From positions 1-7,001 of the forward strand of contig CAZFQG010000254.1 in the NCBI GenBank assembly GCA_964520785.1: a DNA stretch of 7,001 nt, in the 5' to 3' direction. The notes under the pieces are model-generated. The model had not been told where the DNA came from. It did no database searches and saw nothing but the letters and a program-made list of their open reading frames with translations. The stretch is from CAZFQG01 sp964520785 (GTDB lineage Bacteria > Planctomycetota > Planctomycetia > Pirellulales > Thermoguttaceae). Made by a program: the position numbers and the translations under genes. Shown here in pieces: positions 1 to 6,716 of this stretch (positions within the stretch are counted from its first letter, which is position 1; every line of letters begins with the position of its first letter).

Positions 1-97
1 CCCAATCTTCCCCCGCCCACCAATCACCGACCACCTCCCCCCCAACCATCCACCACCACCCCGTGCAGGCCCCCGCCCCCACCCCAACAATTATCTC
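1..97. other. C-rich, G-poor non-coding region upstream of cas12b
   Basis: I see no credible gene here. The first 60 bases contain 38 C and only 2 G, the reverse of the strongly G-rich coding strand that starts soon after. The minus strand is correspondingly G-rich. This could be the edge of a gene or intergenic region oriented the other way, or simply a skewed spacer. No CRISPR repeat, tRNA or insertion-sequence end was recognised. Confidence 0.6.
59..85 (-). other. Putative G-quadruplex motif on the minus strand
   Basis: The + strand shows four C tracts: 59-62 (4 C), 70-74 (5 C), 76-80 (5 C) and 82-85 (4 C), separated by 7, 1 and 1 bases. Read on the minus strand this is G4-N1-G5-N1-G5-N7-G4, which satisfies the usual G-quadruplex rule of four tracts of at least three G with loops of 1-7. 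It lies about 125 bases upstream of the chosen cas12b start. The sequence match is direct; folding in the cell and any effect on expression are inference. Confidence 0.55.
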
Positions 98-99
98 TT

Positions 100-131
100 G
101 GTGCGCGAGGGGCGCACCCCTGCCGCGCACC
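100..131 (+). other. Strong nested stem-loop in the cas12b 5' leader
   Basis: GGTGCGCG at 100-107 is the exact reverse complement of CGCGCACC at 124-131. Inside it AGGGG (108-112) pairs with CCCCT (117-121) around a CGCA tetraloop. The result is a 13-base-pair, GC-rich stem interrupted only by an unpaired GC at 122-123. It ends 77 bases before the cas12b ATG. No T-tract follows on either strand, so it is not a standard intrinsic terminator. It could be a leader-RNA regulator of cas12b or part of a structured guide-related RNA; the sequence cannot tell these apart. Confidence 0.7.
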
Positions 132-196
132 GGCGTAGCCCAGAATCTGACGCGGGCGACTCGCGGCATCGAAGGAAGCCTACTCCCAAAAACTGG

Positions 197-201
197 CGGA
201 G
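197..201 (+). promoter_or_regulatory. Ribosome binding site for cas12b
   Basis: CGGAG sits 7 bases before the ATG at 209, a normal Shine-Dalgarno distance. It supports that ATG over the upstream in-frame TTG at 98. Confidence 0.55.
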
Positions 202-208
202 CAGAATA

Positions 209-3200
209 ATGACTAAGCGAGCCTATACGCTCAAGCTGGCCCCCTCCGACGGTACCGACGGCCGTTGGAAGGATTATCTGTGGAATACGCATGAGGCGAT
301 TAACAAGGGGGTGAAGGTCTTTGGGGACTGGCTGATGACGTTTCGGGGCGGGATTTGCCATGCGTTGGCGGAGGCGGACTTGCCGAAGAAGGCGGCAAAG
401 GATAAGACCCTGGAGGAGACTCGGCGAGAGCACGTTTCGCGGCGGCGGCGTTTTCTGGCACTGAGTTGGCTGAGTGTGGAGGATGCGGCGGGGGCACCGG
501 AGGAGTATGTTGTTGCGACGGGGGACGAGGCGAGCGAGACGAAGGAAGAGAGGCACCAGAAGGTATTGAGGGCATTTCGCTCGATTCTGAAGAAGCGGGG
601 TCTGGATCGCGATGAGATTGAAGAATGGGTGCATGACTGCAAGGCGTCGATTACGGCGACGATTCGAGATGATGCGGTTTGGGTCAATCGGAGTCGGGCG
701 TTTGATGATGCGGTTAAGCGGATTGGGGATTCGCTGACGCGGGCGGAAGTGTGGGATATCTTGGGCGTTCTCCTCGGCAAGCCGGATGTGTTTTTTCAGG
801 GAAGTGATAAGGATTCGACTGAAGAGGCAAAGGATCTTGTTATCCCGGCTGGAAACTGGCTCAGCCATCGAATGGGTACTGGCTCAGGAGCGGATTATGG
901 GCGTTTCGCCAAGGTATATCGAACGGTCGTGGCGGTCTGTGAAACACTGGGCGGGGAGGAAATGACGTATGACGAATTGCGTCTTGCAGTAGTGAAGGCA
1001 TTGAAGAAGCAGAAGGTAGACCAAGTCGAGTCTTTTCAAGATATCGACGCGGTTTTATCAGGTCCCGGCCGTGACAGTTCGACAAAAATGCTCTTAAAGA
1101 AAATATCGGAACAGCCCGCTTCCTCACGGCTTGCTGCGGAGATGTTTGAACGAATCCGAAACTCATCGAAGAAGGACTTGAAAACGGCTGAGGGAAAACT
1201 CAAGAACCCGAAGGGACCCCGAGAGTGGTCGAACTACATACTTCATCAGGTTTCCCGTTGCTGCGGGCTATCTTACGTTGGAGAAGAACGAAGAAACTAC
1301 CATGTAGAGTATTCGGTGATTTTAGATCATGCGGCACGTCGCATTTCCCAATCCCATACTTCGTGCAAGAAGGCAGAAGCGGAGCGAGAGAGACGGAGGC
1401 AGGATGCTGAAAGATACGACGATATTCCGAAGAAAGCGAGGGGGGTTCTGGAGGAGTACCGGAAAGCCCGCGGTAAGGAGTCAGGGGCACTGGATGAGTA
1501 CTTGATTGGGCAGCGAGCCATTAAGGGTTGGAAGGAGATTGTCAAGGTTTGGAAGAAGTGCAAGTCAACGGAGGAACGTGTTGCGGCGGTTCGGGAATTG
1601 CAGGACGCCCTGGATGACTTTGGCGATGCGAGGTTGTTCGAGGATCTTGCCGGGGAAGAGGCTGCTTGCGTGCGCGAGGATGAAGGAATTCTACGGGACT
1701 ACGTTGCAGCTACGCTGGCGGCGCATGATCAGCGCCGGTTCAAGGTTCCGGTGTATCGACATCCGGATGCCTTTGATCATCCAGTGTTTGTGGACTTCGG
1801 GAAGTCGCGGATCGGCGTGAACTACGGGCTTCACAAACGCAACGGGACTACGAAGGCGCAGGAAGTCGAACTGGATTTGCTGGTGGCGAAGAATGAAGTA
1901 GAGAGAATAGCCCTTCGATGGCGGAGTCTGCGAGTGAAGAAAGACATCGCGACTGGGACACCAAGGGATGATGTGGAGCAAACAAGCGTGACGCGTGCGG
2001 ATCGCTACGGTCGTGCCGCAGAAGGCGTCGGTTCGGACGACGAAGTCGAGATTCGCGGTCTGTTCGATAAGGAGAATTGGAGCGCGAGACTCCAGGTTCA
2101 TCGCGATCAGTTGGAACGGTTGGGAGGTCTTGTGCGTCGTCACGGCTGGACTCGGGAGACGCTACGGTTACGGGATAAATTGGGGTGGTTTCTGACATTC
2201 TCCGCCGAACTCGATCCGAAGAAGCACGCCTTTGAGAAGGGAGGACCTTTTGCGCTGGAAAAGGGAACGGACAAGGGCCGGAAGCACATGGCGCAGCTTC
2301 ACCTCTCACAGAGAGAGTCGCCCGGCCTTCGCCTTGTCAGCGTGGATTTGGGGCATCGCGTAGCTGCGGCATGTTCGGTGTGGGAGACGGTTTCGGGAAA
2401 GGAGGCCGAGAGGTGTCTGGGAAGGACACCGCGTGTCGGAGAAATGGGTTTTCAGGCGGAGTGGAGGGGGAAGAATCGGTGTTTTCGGCGGATTGCGCGT
2501 GACGGGGCGGCTGCGCCGTGGGCGGTGCTGGAGCGGCAGTTCTCTCTGAAGCTCCCGGGGGAGGCGGAGGTTCGGCGGGCAACGAAGGCGGAACTGGAAC
2601 GGTATGGGAAGATCGCCACGCAGTGCGAGTTGAGTGAGGAATCGCGGAAGGTTCCGAAGGGAATCACCGTTGATCGATTGTTGTTTCGGGCATTGCGGGA
2701 TGCGCGTTTGGCCGTGCAGCGTCATGGACGAATTGCAAAGATTGCTTACGCGTTTCACGCGAAGGAGAAGTCCCATCCAGGGGGTAGGGCGGTGACTCTG
2801 ACGAATTCGGAGCGAGTGGACAGTATCGCCGAGGCGCTGTTGGATTGGTGTTCGATTTCAACGGACGGCAAGTATTGTGCCAGTGGCCCGTCGGAGTTAT
2901 TGAAGACGTTGAATCTTCCAGAACCGGTGGTTGCGAAGTTCTTCAAGACGGAGGAGGAGCGGGTGCGGCTGTCGAGGAAGGAACGGGCGGAATTACGGGA
3001 TGCTTTGAAGGAACTGGCTGGTGACATCATCGAACAGGATCGTACCACGGAGATTCACGCGGCGATGGCGGAATACTGGGACGGTCGGAACGGCCCGATT
3101 CGCAAGTCGGTTCTGGCGGAATTGCGGAACTGGGTGTTTCCTCGAAAGCCGAAGCGGAAGGAAGGGGAGAGTGCCGCGGAATATCGGGAGCGAGAGAGGG

Positions 3201-4441
3201 CATTCTATCATTCGATTCATCATGTGGGTGGGCTTTCGTTGACGCGGATTGCGAGTATGCGGCTTTTGTATCAGATTCAGAAGAGCTTTGCGCAGCGGCC
3301 GGAACCGACGGATGCGAGGGCGGGGATTGACAAGAAGGGGGAGAGTCGATTTCCGAAGTTTGGGCGGCGTCATTTGAAGGCGATGGAGCGGCTTCGGGAA
3401 GATCGGGTGAAGCAGTTGGCGAGTCGGATTGTCGAGGCGGCGCTGGGAATCGGAAAAGAAGAGCGGATTGGGACGCGAGATCGGAGACGGCCGACGGAGC
3501 GGGTTTTCGAGCCGTGTCATGCGGTTGTCATCGAGAATTTGAAGGGTTACCGCCCGGATGAACTTCGGACCCGTCGCGAGAATCGCCAACTGATGCAATG
3601 GAGTTCGTCGAAGATCGAGAAGTATCTGGGTGATTCCTGCCAATTACACGGCGTCTTTTTGCGTTCGATTTCGCCGAACTATACGTCGCGGCAGGATTCG
3701 CGGACCGGTGCGCCGGGGTTACGGTGCCAGGACGTGCCTCTGTCGGACTTCCTCGGTCCGTTCTGGAAAGACAAGGTTCGGTTGGCCGAGAATCGGCTGA
3801 AGAAGGCGAAGGAAGGGGAGGGGCGTGCGGCCGACGAGTATTTGGTCGGACTGCAGAACCATTTCAAGACATTTGAGGGTAAGGCTCTGTCGCCCAACGC
3901 CCCCCCGATTCGCCTGCCGGTGGAAGGCGGCGAGGTCTTCATGACTTCGGATGACGATTCACCGATCAGGGGAGGCTGGAACGCCGATTTGAACGCGGCG
4001 GCGAATATCGGGTTACGGGCGATTACGGATCCGGATTGGGAGGGGAAATGGTGGTGGATTCCTTGTATGAAGTCCGGCGCGAAGCCGAAGAAAGACGCGG
4101 TGGATGGATCGGGTTGTTTGGATGTGAAGAAATCGCTTCGGGTGGAGTTACTGGAAGCGGTCAAGGGGAATGTCGTGAACGTGTGGCGGGACGTTTCGAA
4201 CGAGGGGGTTTTCGAGTCGACGTGGACGGTTACGCGGGATTATTGGCGTGATGTAGAGAGGCGGGTGGTTGAGCGGTTGAAGGCGTTCAATCACGAGCGG
4301 TTTATGGGGGCGGCGGAGAAGGTGCGGGAGCGGGCGGGCGGTTCGGGGAAGAAGAAGGATGAGCTGCATAAGTCGGCGGATTCGTTGGAGGCGCTGGCGC
4401 CGCCGGTGGATGTGAATCTTGAAGAGGAGTGCGGTTTCTAG
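209..4441 (+). CDS. cas12b: Cas12b (C2c1), type V-B CRISPR effector nuclease, unusually large
   Basis: Effector of a type V-B system: an RNA-guided DNA endonuclease that, in characterised relatives, uses crRNA plus tracrRNA and cuts both strands with one RuvC site. Numbering starts at the ATG at 209 (1410 aa). An in-frame TTG at 98 would add 37 residues, but these look non-homologous and read through the stem-loop, while MTKRAYTLKL resembles the usual Cas12b N-terminus. Domains inferred by recalled similarity to Alicyclobacillus Cas12b: N-terminal OBD/REC1 (about 1-508); second OBD part from about F511 (FKVPVYRHPDAFDHPVF); RuvC-I at VSVDLG with D713; LKLPGE (780-785) leading to the bridge helix; REC2 including VGG.S (about 1006-1010); RuvC-II at VVIENL with E1109; Nuc entry RTGAPGLRC with R1172; RuvC-III at DLNAAANIG with D1260. 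The E1109-R1172 spacing (63) equals E848-R911 in the prototype. Prototype length is 1129 aa; the excess is about 120 residues in REC1 and about 118 between RuvC-I and RuvC-II. The gene has no stop or frameshift and looks active. Confidence 0.96.
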   Translation: MTKRAYTLKLAPSDGTDGRWKDYLWNTHEAINKGVKVFGDWLMTFRGGICHALAEADLPKKAAKDKTLEETRREHVSRRRRFLALSWLSVEDAAGAPEEYVVATGDEASETKEERHQKVLRAFRSILKKRGLDRDEIEEWVHDCKASITATIRDDAVWVNRSRAFDDAVKRIGDSLTRAEVWDILGVLLGKPDVFFQGSDKDSTEEAKDLVIPAGNWLSHRMGTGSGADYGRFAKVYRTVVAVCETLGGEEMTYDELRLAVVKALKKQKVDQVESFQDIDAVLSGPGRDSSTKMLLKKISEQPASSRLAAEMFERIRNSSKKDLKTAEGKLKNPKGPREWSNYILHQVSRCCGLSYVGEERRNYHVEYSVILDHAARRISQSHTSCKKAEAERERRRQDAERYDDIPKKARGVLEEYRKARGKESGALDEYLIGQRAIKGWKEIVKVWKKCKSTEERVAAVRELQDALDDFGDARLFEDLAGEEAACVREDEGILRDYVAATLAAHDQRRFKVPVYRHPDAFDHPVFVDFGKSRIGVNYGLHKRNGTTKAQEVELDLLVAKNEVERIALRWRSLRVKKDIATGTPRDDVEQTSVTRADRYGRAAEGVGSDDEVEIRGLFDKENWSARLQVHRDQLERLGGLVRRHGWTRETLRLRDKLGWFLTFSAELDPKKHAFEKGGPFALEKGTDKGRKHMAQLHLSQRESPGLRLVSVDLGHRVAAACSVWETVSGKEAERCLGRTPRVGEMGFQAEWRGKNRCFRRIARDGAAAPWAVLERQFSLKLPGEAEVRRATKAELERYGKIATQCELSEESRKVPKGITVDRLLFRALRDARLAVQRHGRIAKIAYAFHAKEKSHPGGRAVTLTNSERVDSIAEALLDWCSISTDGKYCASGPSELLKTLNLPEPVVAKFFKTEEERVRLSRKERAELRDALKELAGDIIEQDRTTEIHAAMAEYWDGRNGPIRKSVLAELRNWVFPRKPKRKEGESAAEYRERERAFYHSIHHVGGLSLTRIASMRLLYQIQKSFAQRPEPTDARAGIDKKGESRFPKFGRRHLKAMERLREDRVKQLASRIVEAALGIGKEERIGTRDRRRPTERVFEPCHAVVIENLKGYRPDELRTRRENRQLMQWSSSKIEKYLGDSCQLHGVFLRSISPNYTSRQDSRTGAPGLRCQDVPLSDFLGPFWKDKVRLAENRLKKAKEGEGRAADEYLVGLQNHFKTFEGKALSPNAPPIRLPVEGGEVFMTSDDDSPIRGGWNADLNAAANIGLRAITDPDWEGKWWWIPCMKSGAKPKKDAVDGSGCLDVKKSLRVELLEAVKGNVVNVWRDVSNEGVFESTWTVTRDYWRDVERRVVERLKAFNHERFMGAAEKVRERAGGSGKKKDELHKSADSLEALAPPVDVNLEEECGF

Positions 4442-4481
4442 GGTTCGGGGGTGGGACGTCATCTTGTGGCCGACGGGGGAG

Positions 4482-4526
4482 GGGGACAGTCCCATTTTTG
4501 TTTAGACAAAAATTGGGACTGTCCCC
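4482..4526. repeat. 45-base near-perfect palindrome between cas12b and cas4-cas1
   Basis: The left arm (4482-4500, starting GGGGACAGTCCCA) pairs with the right arm (4507-4526, ending TGGGACTGTCCCC) over 19 base pairs, with one bulged T at 4513 or 4514 and a six-base loop, TTTAGA (4501-4506). It starts 40 bases after the cas12b stop. Because the stem is followed by GGTAGGGG and not by T residues, it is not a textbook terminator, though it may slow transcription or protect mRNA ends. From memory, GGGGACAGTCCC palindromes recur between genes in planctomycetes and some other bacteria and resemble REP elements mobilised by Y1 (RAYT) transposases. That family assignment is recollection, not shown here; no transposase is in the window. 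Confidence 0.8.
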
Positions 4527-4544
4527 GGTAGGGGAATTCTGAGG

Positions 4545-4550
4545 TATACT
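4545..4550 (+). promoter_or_regulatory. Possible -10 element for cas4-cas1/cas2
   Basis: TATACT lies in a locally AT-richer stretch 51 bases before the cas4-cas1 ATG. No good -35 box is found 16-18 bases upstream, where the palindrome's right arm ends. The near-duplicate octamers CTTGTAAC (4552-4559) and CTTGTTAC (4560-4567) follow directly and contain a small inverted repeat (GTAAC/GTTAC). A separate promoter for the adaptation genes is plausible but unproven; read-through from cas12b is the alternative. Confidence 0.3.
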
Positions 4551-4588
4551 TCTTGTAACCTTGTTACTCAATTCACAAGAGCGGCATC

Positions 4589-4594
4589 GAGGGG
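4589..4594 (+). promoter_or_regulatory. Ribosome binding site for cas4-cas1
   Basis: GAGGGG lies 7 bases before the ATG at 4602. A TTG directly upstream (4599) is in frame, but the ATG has the better codon and spacing, so it was chosen as the start. Confidence 0.6.
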
Positions 4595-4601
4595 TGTCTT
4601 G

Positions 4602-6281
4602 ATGGCGGATGAATATCTATGGCCGGCGCGGAATGTGGCGGAGTATGCTTATTGCCCGCGGTTGTTCTATTTGATGGAAGTGGAAGGGCTGCATTTGCCC
4701 AATACGGAGACGGCGGAGGGGAATCGGATTCACCGGCAGGTGGATAAGCCGAGCGGGAAGAAGACGCCGGAGCCGGAGGACAACGGGAAGCCGCAATCCG
4801 TTCGGAGTCTGACACTTACGGACGATGCGCTGCAACTGACGGCGACGTTGGATTTGGCGGAGATCGACGGGAACACGGCGGTTCCGGTGGAGTACCGCCG
4901 GGGGCGGCCTCGGCGGGAGGTGGACGAGGAGACGGGGAAGGCGGAGTTCCTACCTTGGCCGACGGACCGGGTTCAACTGACGCTGCAAGCGATCCTGTTG
5001 GAGCACGAGGGGTGGAAGGTGGAGCGGGGGCTTGTCTACTATGCGGCGGAAAATCGGAAGATTTCGGTGCCGATTGACGACGCCATGCGGGTGGAGGCGT
5101 TGGGGACGTTGGAAGCGGCGAAGCGGGCGGCGGACGGGCCGCGGCCGGAGCCGCTGCTGAACGATGCGCGTTGCCCGAAGTGTTCTCTGCAGCCGCTTTG
5201 TCTGCCGGATGAAATCCATTATTTGAACCAGGATGGAAAAGGCGAAATTTCTCCGCGGAAGATATGGCCGCCGCGGGACGACGGAATTGTTCTGGTACTT
5301 CAGGATTCGGCGATCAAGGTGGGGGTGCGCGGGAAGAGCGTGCGGGTGACGGACAAGGAGGGGAAGTGCGTGAAGGAGATGCCGCTGGCGGAGATCGAGA
5401 GTATTTCGGTGGTCGGGGGGGTGCAGGTTTCGACCCAGGCGATTTGCGCGATTTCGGAGGAGCGAATTCCGATCGTGTTCCTTTCGGGGGCGGGGCGGTT
5501 GATTACGATGACGGACCCGATGGACTCGGTCTCGACGGCGATTCGGAAGGCGCAGGTGCATGTGCTGGACGATCCGGCGAAGGCGCTGGAACTGGCGCGG
5601 ACGCTGATCGAGGCGAAGATCGTGAACCAGCGGACGTTGCTGCAACGGAATCTAAATCCGCCGGAGAAACGGGACATGGAGGACCTGGCGAAGTTGGCGC
5701 GGAAGGCGGCGAAGGCGGAATCGGTCGATTCGCTGCGAGGATTGGAGGGGCAGGCGGCGGCGATTTACTTCCGCGCGTTGCCGGACATTTTCAAGAACGG
5801 GGTTGCGGAGCCGTTTCGTGCGAACGGCAGGCGGCGGCGACCGGCGCCGGACCCGGTGAATTCGTGCCTGTCGCTGGCGTACACGATGCTCTGTCACGAG
5901 TGCGTGGCGGCGCTTCGGACGGCACGACTGGAACCGGCGATCGGGGCGTTTCATGTGTGCCGCCCGGGACGTCCGGCGTTTGCGCTGGATTTGATGGAAC
6001 CGTTCCGGCCGCTGATCGCGGATTCGATGGCGATCACGGCATTTAATAAGGGGGAATTGGCGGAGGGGCATTTTCAGACGACGGCGGCGGGGTGTTTGCT
6101 GACGTCGTACGGCCGGAAGGCGTTTTTCACGGCGTACGGGAGGCGGATGGCGACGAGCATTACGCACCCGGTTTATGACTACCGGCTTTCGTATCGGCGG
6201 ATGATTATCTTGCACGCGCGGATGATCGCGGCGTGGCTGTTGGGGGAGGTGGAGCGGCCGGTGTTTTTGACGACGCGGTAG
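4602..6281 (+). CDS. cas4-cas1: Cas4-Cas1 fusion protein (spacer trimming and integration)
   Basis: A 559-residue fusion of the Cas4 exonuclease and Cas1 integrase, as known in type V-B and some type I systems; it would work with Cas2 to select, trim and integrate spacers. Cas4 part (about 1-215): C18 (in AYCPRLFY) and C191, C194, C200 (CPKCSLQPLC) form the expected four-cysteine iron-sulfur set. Nuclease motifs are D84 (LDLAE), E97 in PVEYRRG, and a QLTLQAILLE helix ending in the LVYY strand. The family normally has lysine in the E-x-K motif; here it is R99. Cas1 part (about 225-559): an N-terminal beta domain from GIVLVLQDSAIKVG, then a helical domain with E382 (LRGLEGQAA), H451 (GAFHVCRPGRPAF) and D463/E466 (LDLMEPFRP), matching the Cas1 metal-binding residues. 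Only 10 bases separate it from cas2, so the two are almost certainly co-transcribed. The linker between the parts is short (about residues 205-225). The reading frame is intact. Confidence 0.96.
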   Translation: MADEYLWPARNVAEYAYCPRLFYLMEVEGLHLPNTETAEGNRIHRQVDKPSGKKTPEPEDNGKPQSVRSLTLTDDALQLTATLDLAEIDGNTAVPVEYRRGRPRREVDEETGKAEFLPWPTDRVQLTLQAILLEHEGWKVERGLVYYAAENRKISVPIDDAMRVEALGTLEAAKRAADGPRPEPLLNDARCPKCSLQPLCLPDEIHYLNQDGKGEISPRKIWPPRDDGIVLVLQDSAIKVGVRGKSVRVTDKEGKCVKEMPLAEIESISVVGGVQVSTQAICAISEERIPIVFLSGAGRLITMTDPMDSVSTAIRKAQVHVLDDPAKALELARTLIEAKIVNQRTLLQRNLNPPEKRDMEDLAKLARKAAKAESVDSLRGLEGQAAAIYFRALPDIFKNGVAEPFRANGRRRRPAPDPVNSCLSLAYTMLCHECVAALRTARLEPAIGAFHVCRPGRPAFALDLMEPFRPLIADSMAITAFNKGELAEGHFQTTAAGCLLTSYGRKAFFTAYGRRMATSITHPVYDYRLSYRRMIILHARMIAAWLLGEVERPVFLTTR

Positions 6282-6287
6282 GGGAGA
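6281..6287 (+). promoter_or_regulatory. Ribosome binding site for cas2
   Basis: GGGGAGA overlaps the last base of the cas4-cas1 stop codon and sits 4 bases before the cas2 ATG at 6292. This is a compact arrangement consistent with coupled translation of the two genes. Confidence 0.55.
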
Positions 6288-6291
6288 TACG

Positions 6292-6582
6292 ATGCGACGG
6301 CATTATCTGGTGAGTTACGATATTCGGGATGCGAAGCGGCTCCGGCGGGTGTTCCGGGTTTTGAAGGGGTACGGGGAGCACTGGCAGTATTCGGTGTTTT
6401 TCTGCCGTTTGAAGGAAATTGACCGGGTCCGGTTGCAGGATGATCTGGAGGTGGAGGTAAATCAGTCGGAGGATCAAGTGATTTTGATCGATTTGGGGGC
6501 GAATGAGTCGACGGCGCGGGAGGCGATTGAGGTAATTGGGCAGCGGCTGCCGCCTCATGAGGAAAATGTCGTTGTGATTTGA
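6292..6582 (+). CDS. cas2: Cas2, CRISPR adaptation protein
   Basis: A 96-residue protein of normal Cas2 length. Cas2 dimers bridge two Cas1 dimers in the spacer-integration complex; in most systems this role is structural. The N-terminus has the ferredoxin-like first strand HYLVSYDI with the conserved D10, then the KRLRRVFRVLKGYG helix and the QYSVFFCRL strand, all typical of Cas2. The segment DQVILIDLG is a later core strand. The start ATG has a Shine-Dalgarno sequence just upstream and no competing start. It is the last gene of the operon visible in the window. Family assignment is firm; nuclease activity of this Cas2 cannot be judged. Confidence 0.95.
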   Translation: MRRHYLVSYDIRDAKRLRRVFRVLKGYGEHWQYSVFFCRLKEIDRVRLQDDLEVEVNQSEDQVILIDLGANESTAREAIEVIGQRLPPHEENVVVI

Positions 6583-6637
6583 GGGGCGGGGTTGACGCGG
6601 CGCGCGGGGAGGGGGATAATCGGCCTGTGGAATTCAA

Positions 6638-6649
6638 GTGCAAAGGCAC
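6638..6649 (+). other. Small GTGC-AAAG-GCAC hairpin after cas2
   Basis: GTGC (6638-6641) pairs with GCAC (6646-6649) around AAAG. The overlapping GGCAC (6645-6649) can alternatively pair with GTGCC (6673-6677). Known V-B repeats, as I recall them, end in a GCAC-type sequence, so GTGC/GCAC motifs are of interest, but four-base matches are common by chance. Confidence 0.3.
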
Positions 6650-6663
6650 GCGTCCACGTTCTG

Positions 6664-6716
6664 CCGCAAATTGTGCCGTCGCCATCAAAGCAGGAGTTTG
6701 CGGGAAGCATTTTTTT
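6664..6716 (+). terminator. Possible weak terminator or RNA stem after cas2
   Basis: CCGCAAA (6664-6670) is the exact reverse complement of TTTGCGG (6697-6703), and seven T residues follow at 6710-6716. This could end the cas operon transcript about 130 bases past the cas2 stop. The 26-base loop and the six bases between stem and T-tract make it atypical, so it may instead be part of a structured RNA or chance. Confidence 0.3.

Noticed and set aside
98..208. Extension of cas12b to the in-frame TTG at 98 (37 extra residues)
   Set aside because: The extra residues are low-complexity and Arg/Pro-rich, pass through the stable 100-131 stem-loop, and precede a well-placed ribosome site and ATG whose product starts like known Cas12b proteins.
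2993..3643. 216-codon open frame on the minus strand inside cas12b, and similar long minus-strand frames
   Set aside because: They are Arg/Pro/Leu-rich antisense shadows of conserved Cas12b coding sequence with no recognisable domains.
4482..4526. The intergenic palindrome as a standard rho-independent terminator
   Set aside because: The stem is followed by GGTAGGGG on the + strand and preceded by G-rich DNA, so there is no T-tract after the hairpin on the + strand; the T residues lie within the stem.
5264..6046. 260-codon open frame on the + strand inside cas4-cas1
   Set aside because: It is Gly/Ala-rich with no family features and lies entirely in another frame of a clearly real gene; it is a by-product of the G-rich codon use.
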